Program-made: the position numbers and the translations under genes | Notes under the pieces: model-generated | The model's input: only the letters and a program-made list of their open reading frames with translations | Told to the model about the DNA's origin: nothing | The model's database searches: none | Assembly (NCBI GenBank): GCA_041652575.1 | Contig: JBAZHC010000003.1 | Location: 62,001 to 126,000, forward strand | DNA from: Phycisphaerae bacterium | GTDB taxonomy: Bacteria > Planctomycetota > Phycisphaerae > Sedimentisphaerales > UBA12454 | Direction: 5' to 3' | DNA length: 64,000 nucleotides | Shown: one piece after another, positions 17,461 through 25,698 of the stretch | Numbering within the stretch: position 1 is the first letter of the stretch | Layout of the letters: each line of letters begins with the position of its first letter

Positions 17461-17910
17461 TTATTTATTGTGATTTTGCACATACCTTATTCTTCGTTCC
17501 AATGTTTCCTTGTCAAAACAAAATCTTTTATCATATCCTGCTGTCCAGACTTTACCATCACAACCAACCGTTTTCAAGGCAAGACGTGCAGCACTTTTAT
17601 AATACGCCACGATTTTAGCAATTGGCTGGGGAATATATTCAGCAACGATATGAATATGATTGGATTTTACCGCCAAGGCATATATTTGCTGTTTAAGCAA
17701 TTCCGCTTGTCTCGTTATGGCATCCCTCGCAATTTCCTGTTGAGGTTTCGATAGTTTGACAGTGTCTTGTACCTGTAATTTTTGGTTGGCCTGTAATAGT
17801 GCTTCATTTGCAGGGAGAATTTTCCCGTCTTTTACATAACGCCGATTATCTCCCTGCAGCCACGTGCCATAAGTTGTCCACGTTATGTGATAACCTAAGG
17901 TTTTCGCCAT
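17461..17910 (-). CDS. REP-associated tyrosine transposase (RAYT, Y1 family)
   Basis: 149 residues. The HUH motif is HIH at residues 85-87 (KSNHIHIVAEY), and a tyrosine pair YYK at 103-104 lies on the expected following helix as the nucleophile. N-terminal HITWTTYGTWLQGD and C-terminal YVQNHNK are typical of transposase IS200-like proteins of the RAYT class. RAYTs cut and join single-stranded REP hairpins. The gene is bracketed by REP elements C (minus) and D (plus), an inverted arrangement expected for such a unit. It appears intact and somewhat shorter than many RAYTs. Confidence 0.88.
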   Translation of the reverse strand: MAKTLGYHITWTTYGTWLQGDNRRYVKDGKILPANEALLQANQKLQVQDTVKLSKPQQEIARDAITRQAELLKQQIYALAVKSNHIHIVAEYIPQPIAKIVAYYKSAARLALKTVGCDGKVWTAGYDKRFCFDKETLERRIRYVQNHNK

Positions 17911-17914
17911 AATA

Positions 17915-17941
17915 TTTAGCCCCCAGTTTTACTGGGGGTTT
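17915..17941 (+). repeat. REP element D
   Basis: Hairpin CCCCCAGT-TTT-ACTGGGGG (arms 17920-17927 and 17931-17938) with TTTAG before and TTTT after. It lies just upstream of the RAYT start codon and overlaps the last codons of rmuC. Confidence 0.78.
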
Positions 17942-18921
17942 TCCTTATCCTGTATTTGTTCTAACTGCATTACTAACTTATCTAATTTTTTCTGACCTTC
18001 ATCGTGTTTGCCGTTTGCGTTTCGCAGATGTGTGCCGAGAGTGTCCCAGGTTGCAATAAAATCTCCGAACGAGGAATTGAGGGTCTTGAGATTTTTGCGA
18101 ATCTCGGCGGCCTGTTTTTCAATCTGCATACCGTGAAGGCCCATTACTATCGTCATAAGATAAACATAAAGCAGGTTCGGCGAAACTGGAAAGACCTTTC
18201 TTTCCATCGCATAATCCTGAATACTTATCGTATCATCAGAGGTTTTTACCATTGCCTCGTAATAAACATTTTCAGCGGGTATAAACATCATCGCAAAATC
18301 CAGTGTCCCTTCATCGGGCCTGATATAGTTTTGCGCAATCTTGTCGATATGTTTCTGAACATCCTTTAAAAATTCTCTGTGGACTTTCTTTGCGTCAGCT
18401 TCATTTTGTGCCAGTTGGAGCTTCTTGAAATTTTCCAGCGGGAATTTCGCATCGATTGGAACTGAATATTGTGGCATCTTTACCAGTGCATCGACAATTT
18501 TGCCGTCGCGAAAACTATATTGAAGAGCGAAACTATCCACGGGCAGAAGTGCAGAAAGTATATTTTCCAAAGACCATTCGCCTAAGCCGCCGCGGAGCTT
18601 GGGACTGGCAAGTATCTGCTGAAGATTTTTTAAATCCGACCCCAGCTCAATTATCCTCTGACTTGAACCCTGAAGCTGGCCGAGCTGATTATTTACCTTT
18701 TCAAGGGTCTGGGCGTTGAACTGGAGATTTTTATTTACCGTGTCCTGACCTGAAATAAGAGATTTCTGGAGATTCTGCGACAGATTATCCTGAGCCGTCC
18801 TCAATGCTTCGAGCTGCTGACCAAGCGAGCGGATACCGCCGAAAGCGTGAGCCAGCCATAATAAGACCGCTATAATTGCTAAAACAGCTATGATAAGGAT
18901 AATAATAAAAGTTTCAGTCAT
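17929..18921 (-). CDS. rmuC: DNA recombination protein RmuC
   Basis: 330 residues. An N-terminal transmembrane helix (FIIILIIAVLAIIAVLLWLAH) is followed by a coiled coil with many Gln and Leu (about 30-100), and then the RmuC domain with GGLGEWSLENILSALLP, YSVPIDAKFPLENF and FIPAENVYYEA. RmuC limits inversions and is thought to act on DNA structures together with nucleases. The stop codon TAA and the last codons (Asn-Pro-Gln) lie inside REP element D, so insertion of the element seems to have set the present C-terminus. Confidence 0.9.
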   Translation of the reverse strand: MTETFIIILIIAVLAIIAVLLWLAHAFGGIRSLGQQLEALRTAQDNLSQNLQKSLISGQDTVNKNLQFNAQTLEKVNNQLGQLQGSSQRIIELGSDLKNLQQILASPKLRGGLGEWSLENILSALLPVDSFALQYSFRDGKIVDALVKMPQYSVPIDAKFPLENFKKLQLAQNEADAKKVHREFLKDVQKHIDKIAQNYIRPDEGTLDFAMMFIPAENVYYEAMVKTSDDTISIQDYAMERKVFPVSPNLLYVYLMTIVMGLHGMQIEKQAAEIRKNLKTLNSSFGDFIATWDTLGTHLRNANGKHDEGQKKLDKLVMQLEQIQDKENPQ

Positions 18922-19062
18922 AATGATTACCTGCCTCGAAAAATTATAGCCTCAATGTCGGATTTGTCAAAAGCTATACAAAAGAATCAATACGGCGTAA
19001 ACAGCGATTGCAAATAATGATATACTGCTTTTGAAAAAACACTTTTTTTATCTATCTTTACA

Positions 19063-19071
19063 TGTTATAAT
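19063..19071 (+). promoter_or_regulatory. Extended -10 promoter for the DUF11 lipoprotein
   Basis: TGTTATAAT gives a perfect -10 hexamer TATAAT (19066-19071) with the TG of an extended -10 one base upstream. No good -35 is seen at 17 bp (only a T-run), which is usual for extended -10 promoters. The start codon is 119 bases downstream. Confidence 0.45.
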
Positions 19072-19190
19072 TCTCGCTTCAAAAAAATATATTATCTGTT
19101 GGTTGATAATCAGGGATGGAAGAAAAACCGACATAACGGTTACCGGTGAATTTAAGAATCTCCATATAACTCCTTAGATGAGGCATAGTT

Positions 19191-20714
19191 ATGAACAACA
19201 AAACACTGCTGATGTTATTATCTGTATGTTTCGTACTTGTTTCGGGTTGTGATAATTCCAATACCGGCATGAATATTCAGGAACAAAAAGCATTGCCGGC
19301 TCCGACGCCCCTGCCGCAAATTACTCCGAATATCGCCGCAAGGCTTTATCCCTGCCAGGGCTGCTCTGTAGTTCGGCTTGACAAGATTATGCCCGCCCAG
19401 GTGCAGGCAGGCGCAGAATTCGAGTATAAAATCAGGGTTACAAATCTCAGCGATGACATACTGTCCGACGTTGTCGTGACAGATACGCTTATCAGAAATT
19501 TCAAACACAAATCGTCAAATCCCCCGGCCAATATCGATGGGGATAAACTTATATGGACACTTCCGGAGTTTGCCCCAAGAGAAACAAAGGAAATCAAAGG
19601 CGTTGCCATAGCTTCTACCGGCGGCATCGTTCAAACGTATTCAGATGTTGCATATAGAATGCCTATTCGCACTCAGACGATAAGTCTTCAGCCTAAAATC
19701 GCACTTAGCATGAGCGCTCCCGCTGAAATGCCGGTCTGCAAACCGATTATATACATATTCAAGGTTGCAAATACAGGTACCGGCACTGCAAACAATTTAA
19801 GAATTGTTGATAATCTCCCTGAAGGCCTCGTAACCGCTCAGGGCAAAACTAATATCGATATCCCAATCGGCGTATTGCCTGCCAGAACATCGAAATCAAT
19901 ATCCGTTATGGTAAATGCTCTGAAAAGCGGCATTTACACCAATACTGCCGTCGCTATCGCCGACAACGATGTAACAGTAGAATCACCGACTATTACAACT
20001 ACAGTAACAACACCTATGCTTGCGATTACAAACACAGGCCCCGAAACGCACTCCATCAATAAAGAAATTACTTATGAAATTTCCGTAACCAATACCGGCG
20101 ACGGCACTGCTGCTGATATTATCATAGAGAACCCGATACCTGCCGGCCTGAATTTTATAAGGGCAAGCCGGGGCGGCATGTTATCCGGCAATAAGGTTAT
20201 GTGGAGAGTTGCAAGACTCAATCAGGGCGATACCGTAAAAACTTTCGTAACATATATGACAAACAGTACAGGCACCTTTGTGAATACTGCCAGCGCCTCG
20301 GCTGTTTGTGCTGACGCCGTTATAGCTACAACTCAGACATTTGTAAAAGGTGAGGCTGGAATTCTGCTCGAAGTCGGCGACCTTACCGACCCGATAAAAA
20401 TCGGCAATACGGTAACCTACAGAATCGTCGCAACCAATCAGGGCGCCGTTCCTTTAACGAATATTTCAATAAAGGCAATGCTTGAACCGCAGATGGGATA
20501 TGTCGGCAGTGTTGGCGTTACGCAGGGACAGTTCTCGGATAATGGCACAATCACATTTGAAACTCTGGCCGGACTGGCTCCAGGAACCCAGGCTATCTGG
20601 GAAGTTACTGTCAGGGCGACAGCCGCCGGCGATATACGCTTTAAAGCTGAGATGGCCGCAGACCAACTCGATAGAGTTGTTTCGGAAACAGAATCAACGC
20701 ACTTCTATGAATAG
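19191..20714 (+). CDS. DUF11-repeat lipoprotein
   Basis: 507 residues. The signal LLMLLSVCFVLVSGCDN contains a lipobox VSGC, so the mature protein is lipid-anchored. The remainder consists of four or five Ig-like DUF11 (conserved repeat) domains, seen as repeated patterns of the type ITNTG...TYEISVTNTGDGTA and IPAGL..., for example at about residues 62, 165, 275 and 385. Such proteins are surface or envelope structural proteins with many short beta-sandwich modules. Likely expressed alone from the extended -10 promoter upstream, ending at the bidirectional terminator. Confidence 0.82.
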   Translation: MNNKTLLMLLSVCFVLVSGCDNSNTGMNIQEQKALPAPTPLPQITPNIAARLYPCQGCSVVRLDKIMPAQVQAGAEFEYKIRVTNLSDDILSDVVVTDTLIRNFKHKSSNPPANIDGDKLIWTLPEFAPRETKEIKGVAIASTGGIVQTYSDVAYRMPIRTQTISLQPKIALSMSAPAEMPVCKPIIYIFKVANTGTGTANNLRIVDNLPEGLVTAQGKTNIDIPIGVLPARTSKSISVMVNALKSGIYTNTAVAIADNDVTVESPTITTTVTTPMLAITNTGPETHSINKEITYEISVTNTGDGTAADIIIENPIPAGLNFIRASRGGMLSGNKVMWRVARLNQGDTVKTFVTYMTNSTGTFVNTASASAVCADAVIATTQTFVKGEAGILLEVGDLTDPIKIGNTVTYRIVATNQGAVPLTNISIKAMLEPQMGYVGSVGVTQGQFSDNGTITFETLAGLAPGTQAIWEVTVRATAAGDIRFKAEMAADQLDRVVSETESTHFYE

Positions 20715-20733
20715 ATTGCTAATGCTATAAAAT

Positions 20734-20768
20734 AAAAAAGCCCCGGTTTTAAAACCGGGGCTTTTTTT
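20734..20768. terminator. Bidirectional intrinsic terminator
   Basis: A perfect 24-bp palindrome (AGCCCCGGTTTT joined to its complement, 20739-20762) has an A-run before it and a T-run after it, so it works as a terminator on both strands. It lies between the convergent DUF11 lipoprotein and DegT aminotransferase genes. Confidence 0.9.
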
Positions 20769-21882
20769 ATGCCTTATCGAGACATTTCTTAAGCGTTTTA
20801 CACACCAGTACCGCTTTATCTTTAGTCAGATTATTATAAAACGGAAGCGCTATTGTGCTTTTGCATACCTTATCGGTGATTGGAAAATCGCCGTCTTTAT
20901 AACGGAATTTTTCGACCATAAAAGGCTGAAGCGTTACGGGCGGGAAATAATTACTTACCTGGATTCCTTCTGCGAGCATAGCATTTAAAATGGCATTCCG
21001 TTTTGACGATTCTTTCAATCTAACGACAAATACAAACCAGCTCATCCTGCTGCCGGCCGGTTCCTTTGGCACAATGATTCTATCCTCATCAGCCAAAAGC
21101 TCCTGATATAAAGCCGCGACTTTTCGGCGTTTTTGGACAAATTGTTCGATTCTTTTAAGCTGGCTGATTCCAAGAGCCGCATTAATATCACTCATTCTGA
21201 AATTATAGCCGACTCTGTCGTGAGCAAGCCATCCGCCGCTTTTGCCGCGACCCTGATTACGGAGTGATTTGCAAATATCGGCAAGTTTTTCATAATCCGT
21301 AAGAATCATTCCGCCTTCGCCCGTTGTCATCTGCTTATTCGGATAAAATGCAAAATTGCTCATCGTCCCGAAGTTGCCGATTTTCTGCCCATTAATTTCG
21401 GAGCCAAGCCCTTCGCAGCTATCCTCTATTACAGGCAGTTTATGCTTTTTCGCAATTTTCCAGACTTTATCGAGTCCTACCGGATTACCGAAAACTACAA
21501 CCGGCATAATCGCCTTGGTTTTGGAAGTGATTTTTGCCTCGATTTTTTTCGGGTCGATATTCAGGCTTACAGGGTCGATATCTACAAATACCGGCTTTGC
21601 CCCGACCATCAGAATACTGTTTGTCGTAGCGATAAACGTAAAAGGCGTGGTTATCACCTCATCGCCTTTGCCTATCCCAAGGGTCTGAAGACACAGGAAA
21701 AGCCCGCTTGTGCCGGAATTGACCGCAACGGCGTATTTTCTGCCGATGTATTTAGCCAGTTTTTCCTCAAATTCGGGTATTTTCGGTCCGAGCGAAAGGT
21801 TTGGCGTTTTAAGAACTTCAACTACCGCCTTAATATCATCTCCGTTTACATCCGGCCGGGAAAGATGAACCTTTATATTCAT
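20767..21882 (-). CDS. DegT/DnrJ/EryC1-family sugar aminotransferase
   Basis: 371 residues, a PLP-dependent fold type I enzyme. NSGTSGLFLCLQTLGIGKGDEV and TTPFTFIATTNSI form the phosphate-binding part, and the PLP lysine is in FAFYPNKQMTTGEGG. The usual reaction is amination of a nucleotide-linked keto-sugar. The neighbouring genes give no sugar pathway, but surface polysaccharide genes lie at 42-53 kb. The end overlaps the bidirectional terminator by two bases. The ATG at 21882 gives the standard family N-terminus. Confidence 0.9.
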   Translation of the reverse strand: MNIKVHLSRPDVNGDDIKAVVEVLKTPNLSLGPKIPEFEEKLAKYIGRKYAVAVNSGTSGLFLCLQTLGIGKGDEVITTPFTFIATTNSILMVGAKPVFVDIDPVSLNIDPKKIEAKITSKTKAIMPVVVFGNPVGLDKVWKIAKKHKLPVIEDSCEGLGSEINGQKIGNFGTMSNFAFYPNKQMTTGEGGMILTDYEKLADICKSLRNQGRGKSGGWLAHDRVGYNFRMSDINAALGISQLKRIEQFVQKRRKVAALYQELLADEDRIIVPKEPAGSRMSWFVFVVRLKESSKRNAILNAMLAEGIQVSNYFPPVTLQPFMVEKFRYKDGDFPITDKVCKSTIALPFYNNLTKDKAVLVCKTLKKCLDKA

Positions 21883-21951
21883 ATAAACTCCTGAATCTGT
21901 AGTTATAAAAGAGACATTATACTATTAGTTTCTGCTTTGAAAAAGCAAAAT

Positions 21952-23061
21952 TTAATGCACGGCATCTTCAACTTCGTCTTCGGATTTCAGCGGAATCGAC
22001 ATATTCCAGGTGGATTTTTCGCTATTAATTTTTTCGCCTGTCGCGAAAAAGACATAAATCGCTTTTCCGTTTTCCACTAAAATCTGCGGCCGTTCCGTAC
22101 TGCTCATTTTTCTGTATTGGCTGTCCTGCCAAAGAATATTTTTGGTAATTGCTGTCGGGTCAGTTTCCGCATCCCAATGTAAAAGGTCGTCGGACGTAAT
22201 ATAAAATATTTCTTTATTGGAATATTTCCGCCCGCAATCGAGCAGCAGCATATGATACCTGCCGTTCTCGAACCAGACGGTCGGGTCTTCTGCATCCATA
22301 CCCAGTTCAAAAGGCTTATCGGAAACACGGACATAAGGGCCTTTATAATTTTTCGCGACAGCCAGTCCGATAGCGTGCGTTCTGAGTTTCTGCACGCCCT
22401 TGTAAAACAAATAAATCCTTCCGTCAGGCATAACAAAAGGAGCGGCATTGCTTACCAGATATTGCTCCCAACTGTTAGGCCGGACATCTAAAATCGGCTT
22501 GTTTCTTCTTTTCCAGGGGCCATAAACAGATTTTGAAGTGGCCAGTCCGATTCTTTCGTGCCGATGAGCTTCCAGTTTCAGCGGAGAATCTTCCGTAGTC
22601 GGATTTGCCGGCGTCGGCATATCGCCGTGATAAGTCGTTCCGGTATAATACAATAAATAGGTATCGCCGGATTTGCAGATAACCGGATTATGGGTCATTT
22701 TCCCGTCCCAGTATTTTTCACCTCGCGGCGGTAAAACCACTTCCGCAAATTTGTAAGGCCCGCCGGGTGTATCGGAAACAGCCCTGACAACTTCGGAATT
22801 TGTCAGCCAGTGAGGACTGAAACTCAATCCTTTCGGCCAGCGTGATGCGAACATATGATATTTCCCGTCTTCTCCTTTTATAACCGAGCCGCACCATACC
22901 CAGTAGCCGTCCATTTTGAATCCGCCGTCCAGCGGCGCAGGCAATAATCTATCTTTAAAATTGACGTCATTTTCTGGACTTGATTGGGCCGGGAGCATTG
23001 AGGGAAAGATTGCCGCAGCAGCTATTAATAATAGACAGGTAAATTTTATGTCTTTTGCCAT
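21952..23061 (-). CDS. Secreted glycoside hydrolase-like protein (five-bladed beta-propeller)
   Basis: 369 residues. A Sec signal peptide (FTCLLLIAAAAIFPSMLPA, about residues 8-26) is followed by blade-like segments of the GH43/GH32/GH117-type propeller: GYWVWCGSVIKGEDGKYHMF, YWDGKMTHNPVICKSGDTYLL, MDAEDPTVWFENGRYHMLL. Acidic residues in these blades could be catalytic. The exact family and substrate cannot be fixed by eye. It is periplasmic or secreted. No sulfatase or other polysaccharide-degrading enzyme is nearby. Confidence 0.75.
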   Translation of the reverse strand: MAKDIKFTCLLLIAAAAIFPSMLPAQSSPENDVNFKDRLLPAPLDGGFKMDGYWVWCGSVIKGEDGKYHMFASRWPKGLSFSPHWLTNSEVVRAVSDTPGGPYKFAEVVLPPRGEKYWDGKMTHNPVICKSGDTYLLYYTGTTYHGDMPTPANPTTEDSPLKLEAHRHERIGLATSKSVYGPWKRRNKPILDVRPNSWEQYLVSNAAPFVMPDGRIYLFYKGVQKLRTHAIGLAVAKNYKGPYVRVSDKPFELGMDAEDPTVWFENGRYHMLLLDCGRKYSNKEIFYITSDDLLHWDAETDPTAITKNILWQDSQYRKMSSTERPQILVENGKAIYVFFATGEKINSEKSTWNMSIPLKSEDEVEDAVH

Positions 23062-23130
23062 TTAACAAACCTGCAATCCATATTAAATACCCCCTCGAAC
23101 GTTAAATTCCCCTCTGATGGTAACAATTTC

Positions 23131-23164
23131 AGCCCGACGGGTAATTGGTGTCGGCGGGCTAAAA
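23131..23164 (-). repeat. REP-like degenerate hairpin next to tRNA-Pro
   Basis: Read on the minus strand, TTTTAGCCCGCCGAC starts like REP element C and is followed by GTCGGGCT, so the arms pair with a two-base bulge. It begins directly at the tRNA 3' end, so it may also act as terminator or processing site. Confidence 0.4.
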
Positions 23165-23239
23165 TCGGGGAGACAAGATTTGAACTTGCGACCTCTGCGT
23201 CCCGAACGCAGCGCTCTAGCCAAGCTGAGCTACTCCCCG
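23165..23239 (-). tRNA. tRNA-Pro(CGG)
   Basis: Complete cloverleaf on the minus strand: acceptor CGGGGAG (23239-23233) pairs with CTCCCCG (23172-23166); D-arm GCTC..GAGC; anticodon stem CTGCG/CGCAG with loop TTCGGGA, so the anticodon is CGG (proline); T-arm with GTTCAAAT. Discriminator A at 23165; no CCA is encoded. A second proline tRNA (GGG) is at 38696. Confidence 0.95.
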
Positions 23240-23339
23240 CCGAAAAAACCAGGGATTAAGTATATCATAATAATAATTAAATTACAACCGCCTTTTATCT
23301 CTGCAAATTTACTTGTTTAACAGAGAAAATTCCAGCCAA

Positions 23340-23591
23340 TTATAATAAATTAACCGGGTCGACATCGACCTGCACCCCGACGGCTGAATTCGGGGACTTC
23401 AGACGACGGAATCGGCTCAGAAGTTCTCCGAGCTGCGCAGGTTTTGGGGTCTGCAGGACAATCTGCATCCTGTAAAATCTTTGGATTCTGGCGATTACCG
23501 CGGGGATCGGACCTGTAAGCTTTATATCAAATTTACAGGCGGAAATAATGTTTCCAATCTGCTCGGCAATGACCTTCGATGGGCCGAAAAG
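23340..23591 (-). pseudogene. C-terminal part of PriA beyond an in-frame TGA
   Basis: Immediately after the TGA (23594-23592) that ends the priA frame, the same reading frame continues for 83 codons to TAA at 23340. The continuation contains LTGPIPAVIARIQRFYRMQI and ends VQVDVDPVNLL, which is the conserved C-terminal domain of PriA. It has no start of its own, so it is either untranslated debris from a recent nonsense change, made by readthrough of UGA (next base C), or the result of a sequence error at one base. Confidence 0.85.
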
Positions 23592-25688
23592 TCAGTCGAA
23601 TTTTATATCTCGCAGGCGGACAAGAGCAATCCTGCCGAACGGCGGCAGCAGGCAGGCGTGCCTGTGCTTGAGTTCCTCTTTTACAAATCCTTCAAAATCG
23701 TCATTGACCGCGAATTTAATGGCCGGCTGGTTCGGCAAAAATGTCTGGATAAATACCGCCCCGCCTTTGCTGCTTCTGCCTGCCCTGCCGGCTACCTGGC
23801 AGATGAGCTGGTATGTGCGTTCGTTCGCCCGAAAATCCGGCAATTGCAGCGAAGTGTCTGCGCTGATTATTCCGACAAGGGTAACATTGGGAAAGTGCAG
23901 ACCTTTGGCGAGAATTTGCGTACCGGCAAGTATATCGATTTTGCCCGTGTCGAAGTCGCCGAGCAGGCGGTAATAGTCGTGCTTCTGCATCGAATCGCTG
24001 TCAACTCTTGCGATGTGTGCGGACGGGATTTTCTGCATAAGTTCATCTTCCAGCCGTTGAGTGCCAAGCCCTATCATTGCGACATTTTTGCCGCACAAAG
24101 GACATTTTTTAGGGACAAGCGTCTGCGAAAGACAATAATGACAGACCGCAAAGCCGCCTTCGATTCGGCTTTTCAAATGCGGCTGTGCCTGATGTTTTTC
24201 GGATTTATGGAACGTCAGCGTTACATCGCAGTTGCGGCATTTGAAGGTATAACGGCAGCTCGGACAGAAAATAAAATTGCTGTAGCCTCGCCGATTCAGC
24301 ATAAGGATTACCTGTTCCTTTTTCTGCAGCGTTTGCTTAATGGCCTCTTCAAGTTCGGGGCTTATCAGATTTACTCCGTGATTTTCGAATTTGCACTGCG
24401 TCATATCGATGATTTTCATCTTCGGTTTGGGCAGGTCCATCACGCGTTTCGGCAGAGAAAGCCTTGTGAAATGGCTTTTTGTCCTGCAGTTGCCCAGCGT
24501 CTCGAGCGACGGCGTTGCGCTGCCTAAAATACAAACGGCATCGGTTAATTGCGCAAGTTTTACCGCGACATCACGGCCGTTATATCTCGGCACCGTATCC
24601 TGTTTATAGCTCGGCTCGTGTTCCTCATCGACAGCAATGATGCCGACATTTGCAACAGGAGCGAAAACGGCGCTTCTCGCTCCGATGACGACTATCGGCG
24701 AAGTGTTTTTTATTTTCTGCCACTGGGCGTTTCTCTGCGATGCGGTAAGCTGTGAATGCATAACGGCTAAATTGGCGAATCTGCTGCTGAACCGCTGAAT
24801 TGTCTGGGCCGTAAGTGCGATTTCCGGAAGCAGGACTATGGCGTTTTTGCCTTTAGCGATTGTTTTTTCTATCGCCCTGATATAAACTTCAGTTTTGCCG
24901 CTGTCGGTAATGCCGTGCAGGAGTACAACAGAAAATTTATGAGAATCTATCCGCTTTTCGATTTCGGCAAGAGCCTTATTCTGATCATCATTTAATACAA
25001 TGGTGCCGGTTTTTAAAGCCAGTCCCTGCGGTATAACAGGCAGTCCTGAATAAACGGTTCGGCCGGCAAGTTTTACTATGCCCGATTCGAGAAGTTTTTT
25101 TAACGGCGCCGTACCTGTATTTAGCTGCTCAAGAAAATTTTTAACATCGACAGCCGAGGCCGAGTCGTGAGCGTTTAACTGATTTAACATCTGGACTATC
25201 TGTTTCTGTTTCTTGCCGCGTATTCCGGCCAAAAGCTGTTCAAAATCCGTTTCGCCGGGGGTGAGAAAAACGTGTTTGATATTTTTTGTTCCAGTACCCT
25301 TTTTAACCGCGGCTGGAAGCATCGCGTTTAAAACCGTCCCCAATGGGCAGATATAATAGTCGCTTATCCACTTTCCCAGTTTTAAAAGTCTTTCGTCGAG
25401 CAGGGGTAAATTATCGACGACTTTTTTTACAAGCTTTAATTTCCGCAAAGGTATAATAGAGGATTTGGCGTCTTTAATCTCGACGCAAAAAGCATTCAGT
25501 AGTTTGTTTGCCCTGCCGAACGGAACTTCGACTCTTTGGCCCGGTTGAACCGGCAGAAGTTTATCCGGCAGAAGATAATCGAATACATCGTCGACTCCCG
25601 TATCGACAGCAACAGTTACGACATTGGTGCATGGGATTTTTTTGTCGTCTGAAGTGTCAAACAGGCTATTTGTTGAGGATTGTCTCAT
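23592..25688 (-). CDS. priA: Primosomal helicase PriA, cut short by in-frame TGA
   Basis: 698 residues up to the TGA at 23594-23592. PriA is the superfamily 2 DNA helicase that restarts stalled replication forks. The DNA-binding N-domain starts with VTVAVDTGVDDVFDYLLPD, Walker A is LLHGITDSGKTEVYIRA, and the DEEH box is AVDEEHEPSYKQ. The zinc region FCPSCRYTFKCRNC followed by CHYC and CPLCG has all eight cysteines, and motif VI is CQVAGRAGRSSKGG. The conserved C-terminal domain continues in frame for 83 codons beyond the TGA (see 23340-23591), giving 782 codons in all. Without it the protein would lose part of its fork-binding surface, so partial function is possible. Confidence 0.92.
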   Translation of the reverse strand: MRQSSTNSLFDTSDDKKIPCTNVVTVAVDTGVDDVFDYLLPDKLLPVQPGQRVEVPFGRANKLLNAFCVEIKDAKSSIIPLRKLKLVKKVVDNLPLLDERLLKLGKWISDYYICPLGTVLNAMLPAAVKKGTGTKNIKHVFLTPGETDFEQLLAGIRGKKQKQIVQMLNQLNAHDSASAVDVKNFLEQLNTGTAPLKKLLESGIVKLAGRTVYSGLPVIPQGLALKTGTIVLNDDQNKALAEIEKRIDSHKFSVVLLHGITDSGKTEVYIRAIEKTIAKGKNAIVLLPEIALTAQTIQRFSSRFANLAVMHSQLTASQRNAQWQKIKNTSPIVVIGARSAVFAPVANVGIIAVDEEHEPSYKQDTVPRYNGRDVAVKLAQLTDAVCILGSATPSLETLGNCRTKSHFTRLSLPKRVMDLPKPKMKIIDMTQCKFENHGVNLISPELEEAIKQTLQKKEQVILMLNRRGYSNFIFCPSCRYTFKCRNCDVTLTFHKSEKHQAQPHLKSRIEGGFAVCHYCLSQTLVPKKCPLCGKNVAMIGLGTQRLEDELMQKIPSAHIARVDSDSMQKHDYYRLLGDFDTGKIDILAGTQILAKGLHFPNVTLVGIISADTSLQLPDFRANERTYQLICQVAGRAGRSSKGGAVFIQTFLPNQPAIKFAVNDDFEGFVKEELKHRHACLLPPFGRIALVRLRDIKFD

Positions 25689-25698
25689 TGGGCTTTAA

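Noticed and set aside
23592..23594. TGA in priA as selenocysteine or tryptophan codon
   Set aside because: PriA is not a selenoprotein and I see no SECIS-like hairpin after the codon. aspS and the exosortase gene end in TGA at the expected length, so TGA is a normal stop here.
23481..24527. A 348-codon open frame on the plus strand opposite priA
   Set aside because: Antisense to conserved PriA motifs including the zinc-binding region; translation is low in hydrophobic order and rich in Cys/Arg as expected for a shadow.
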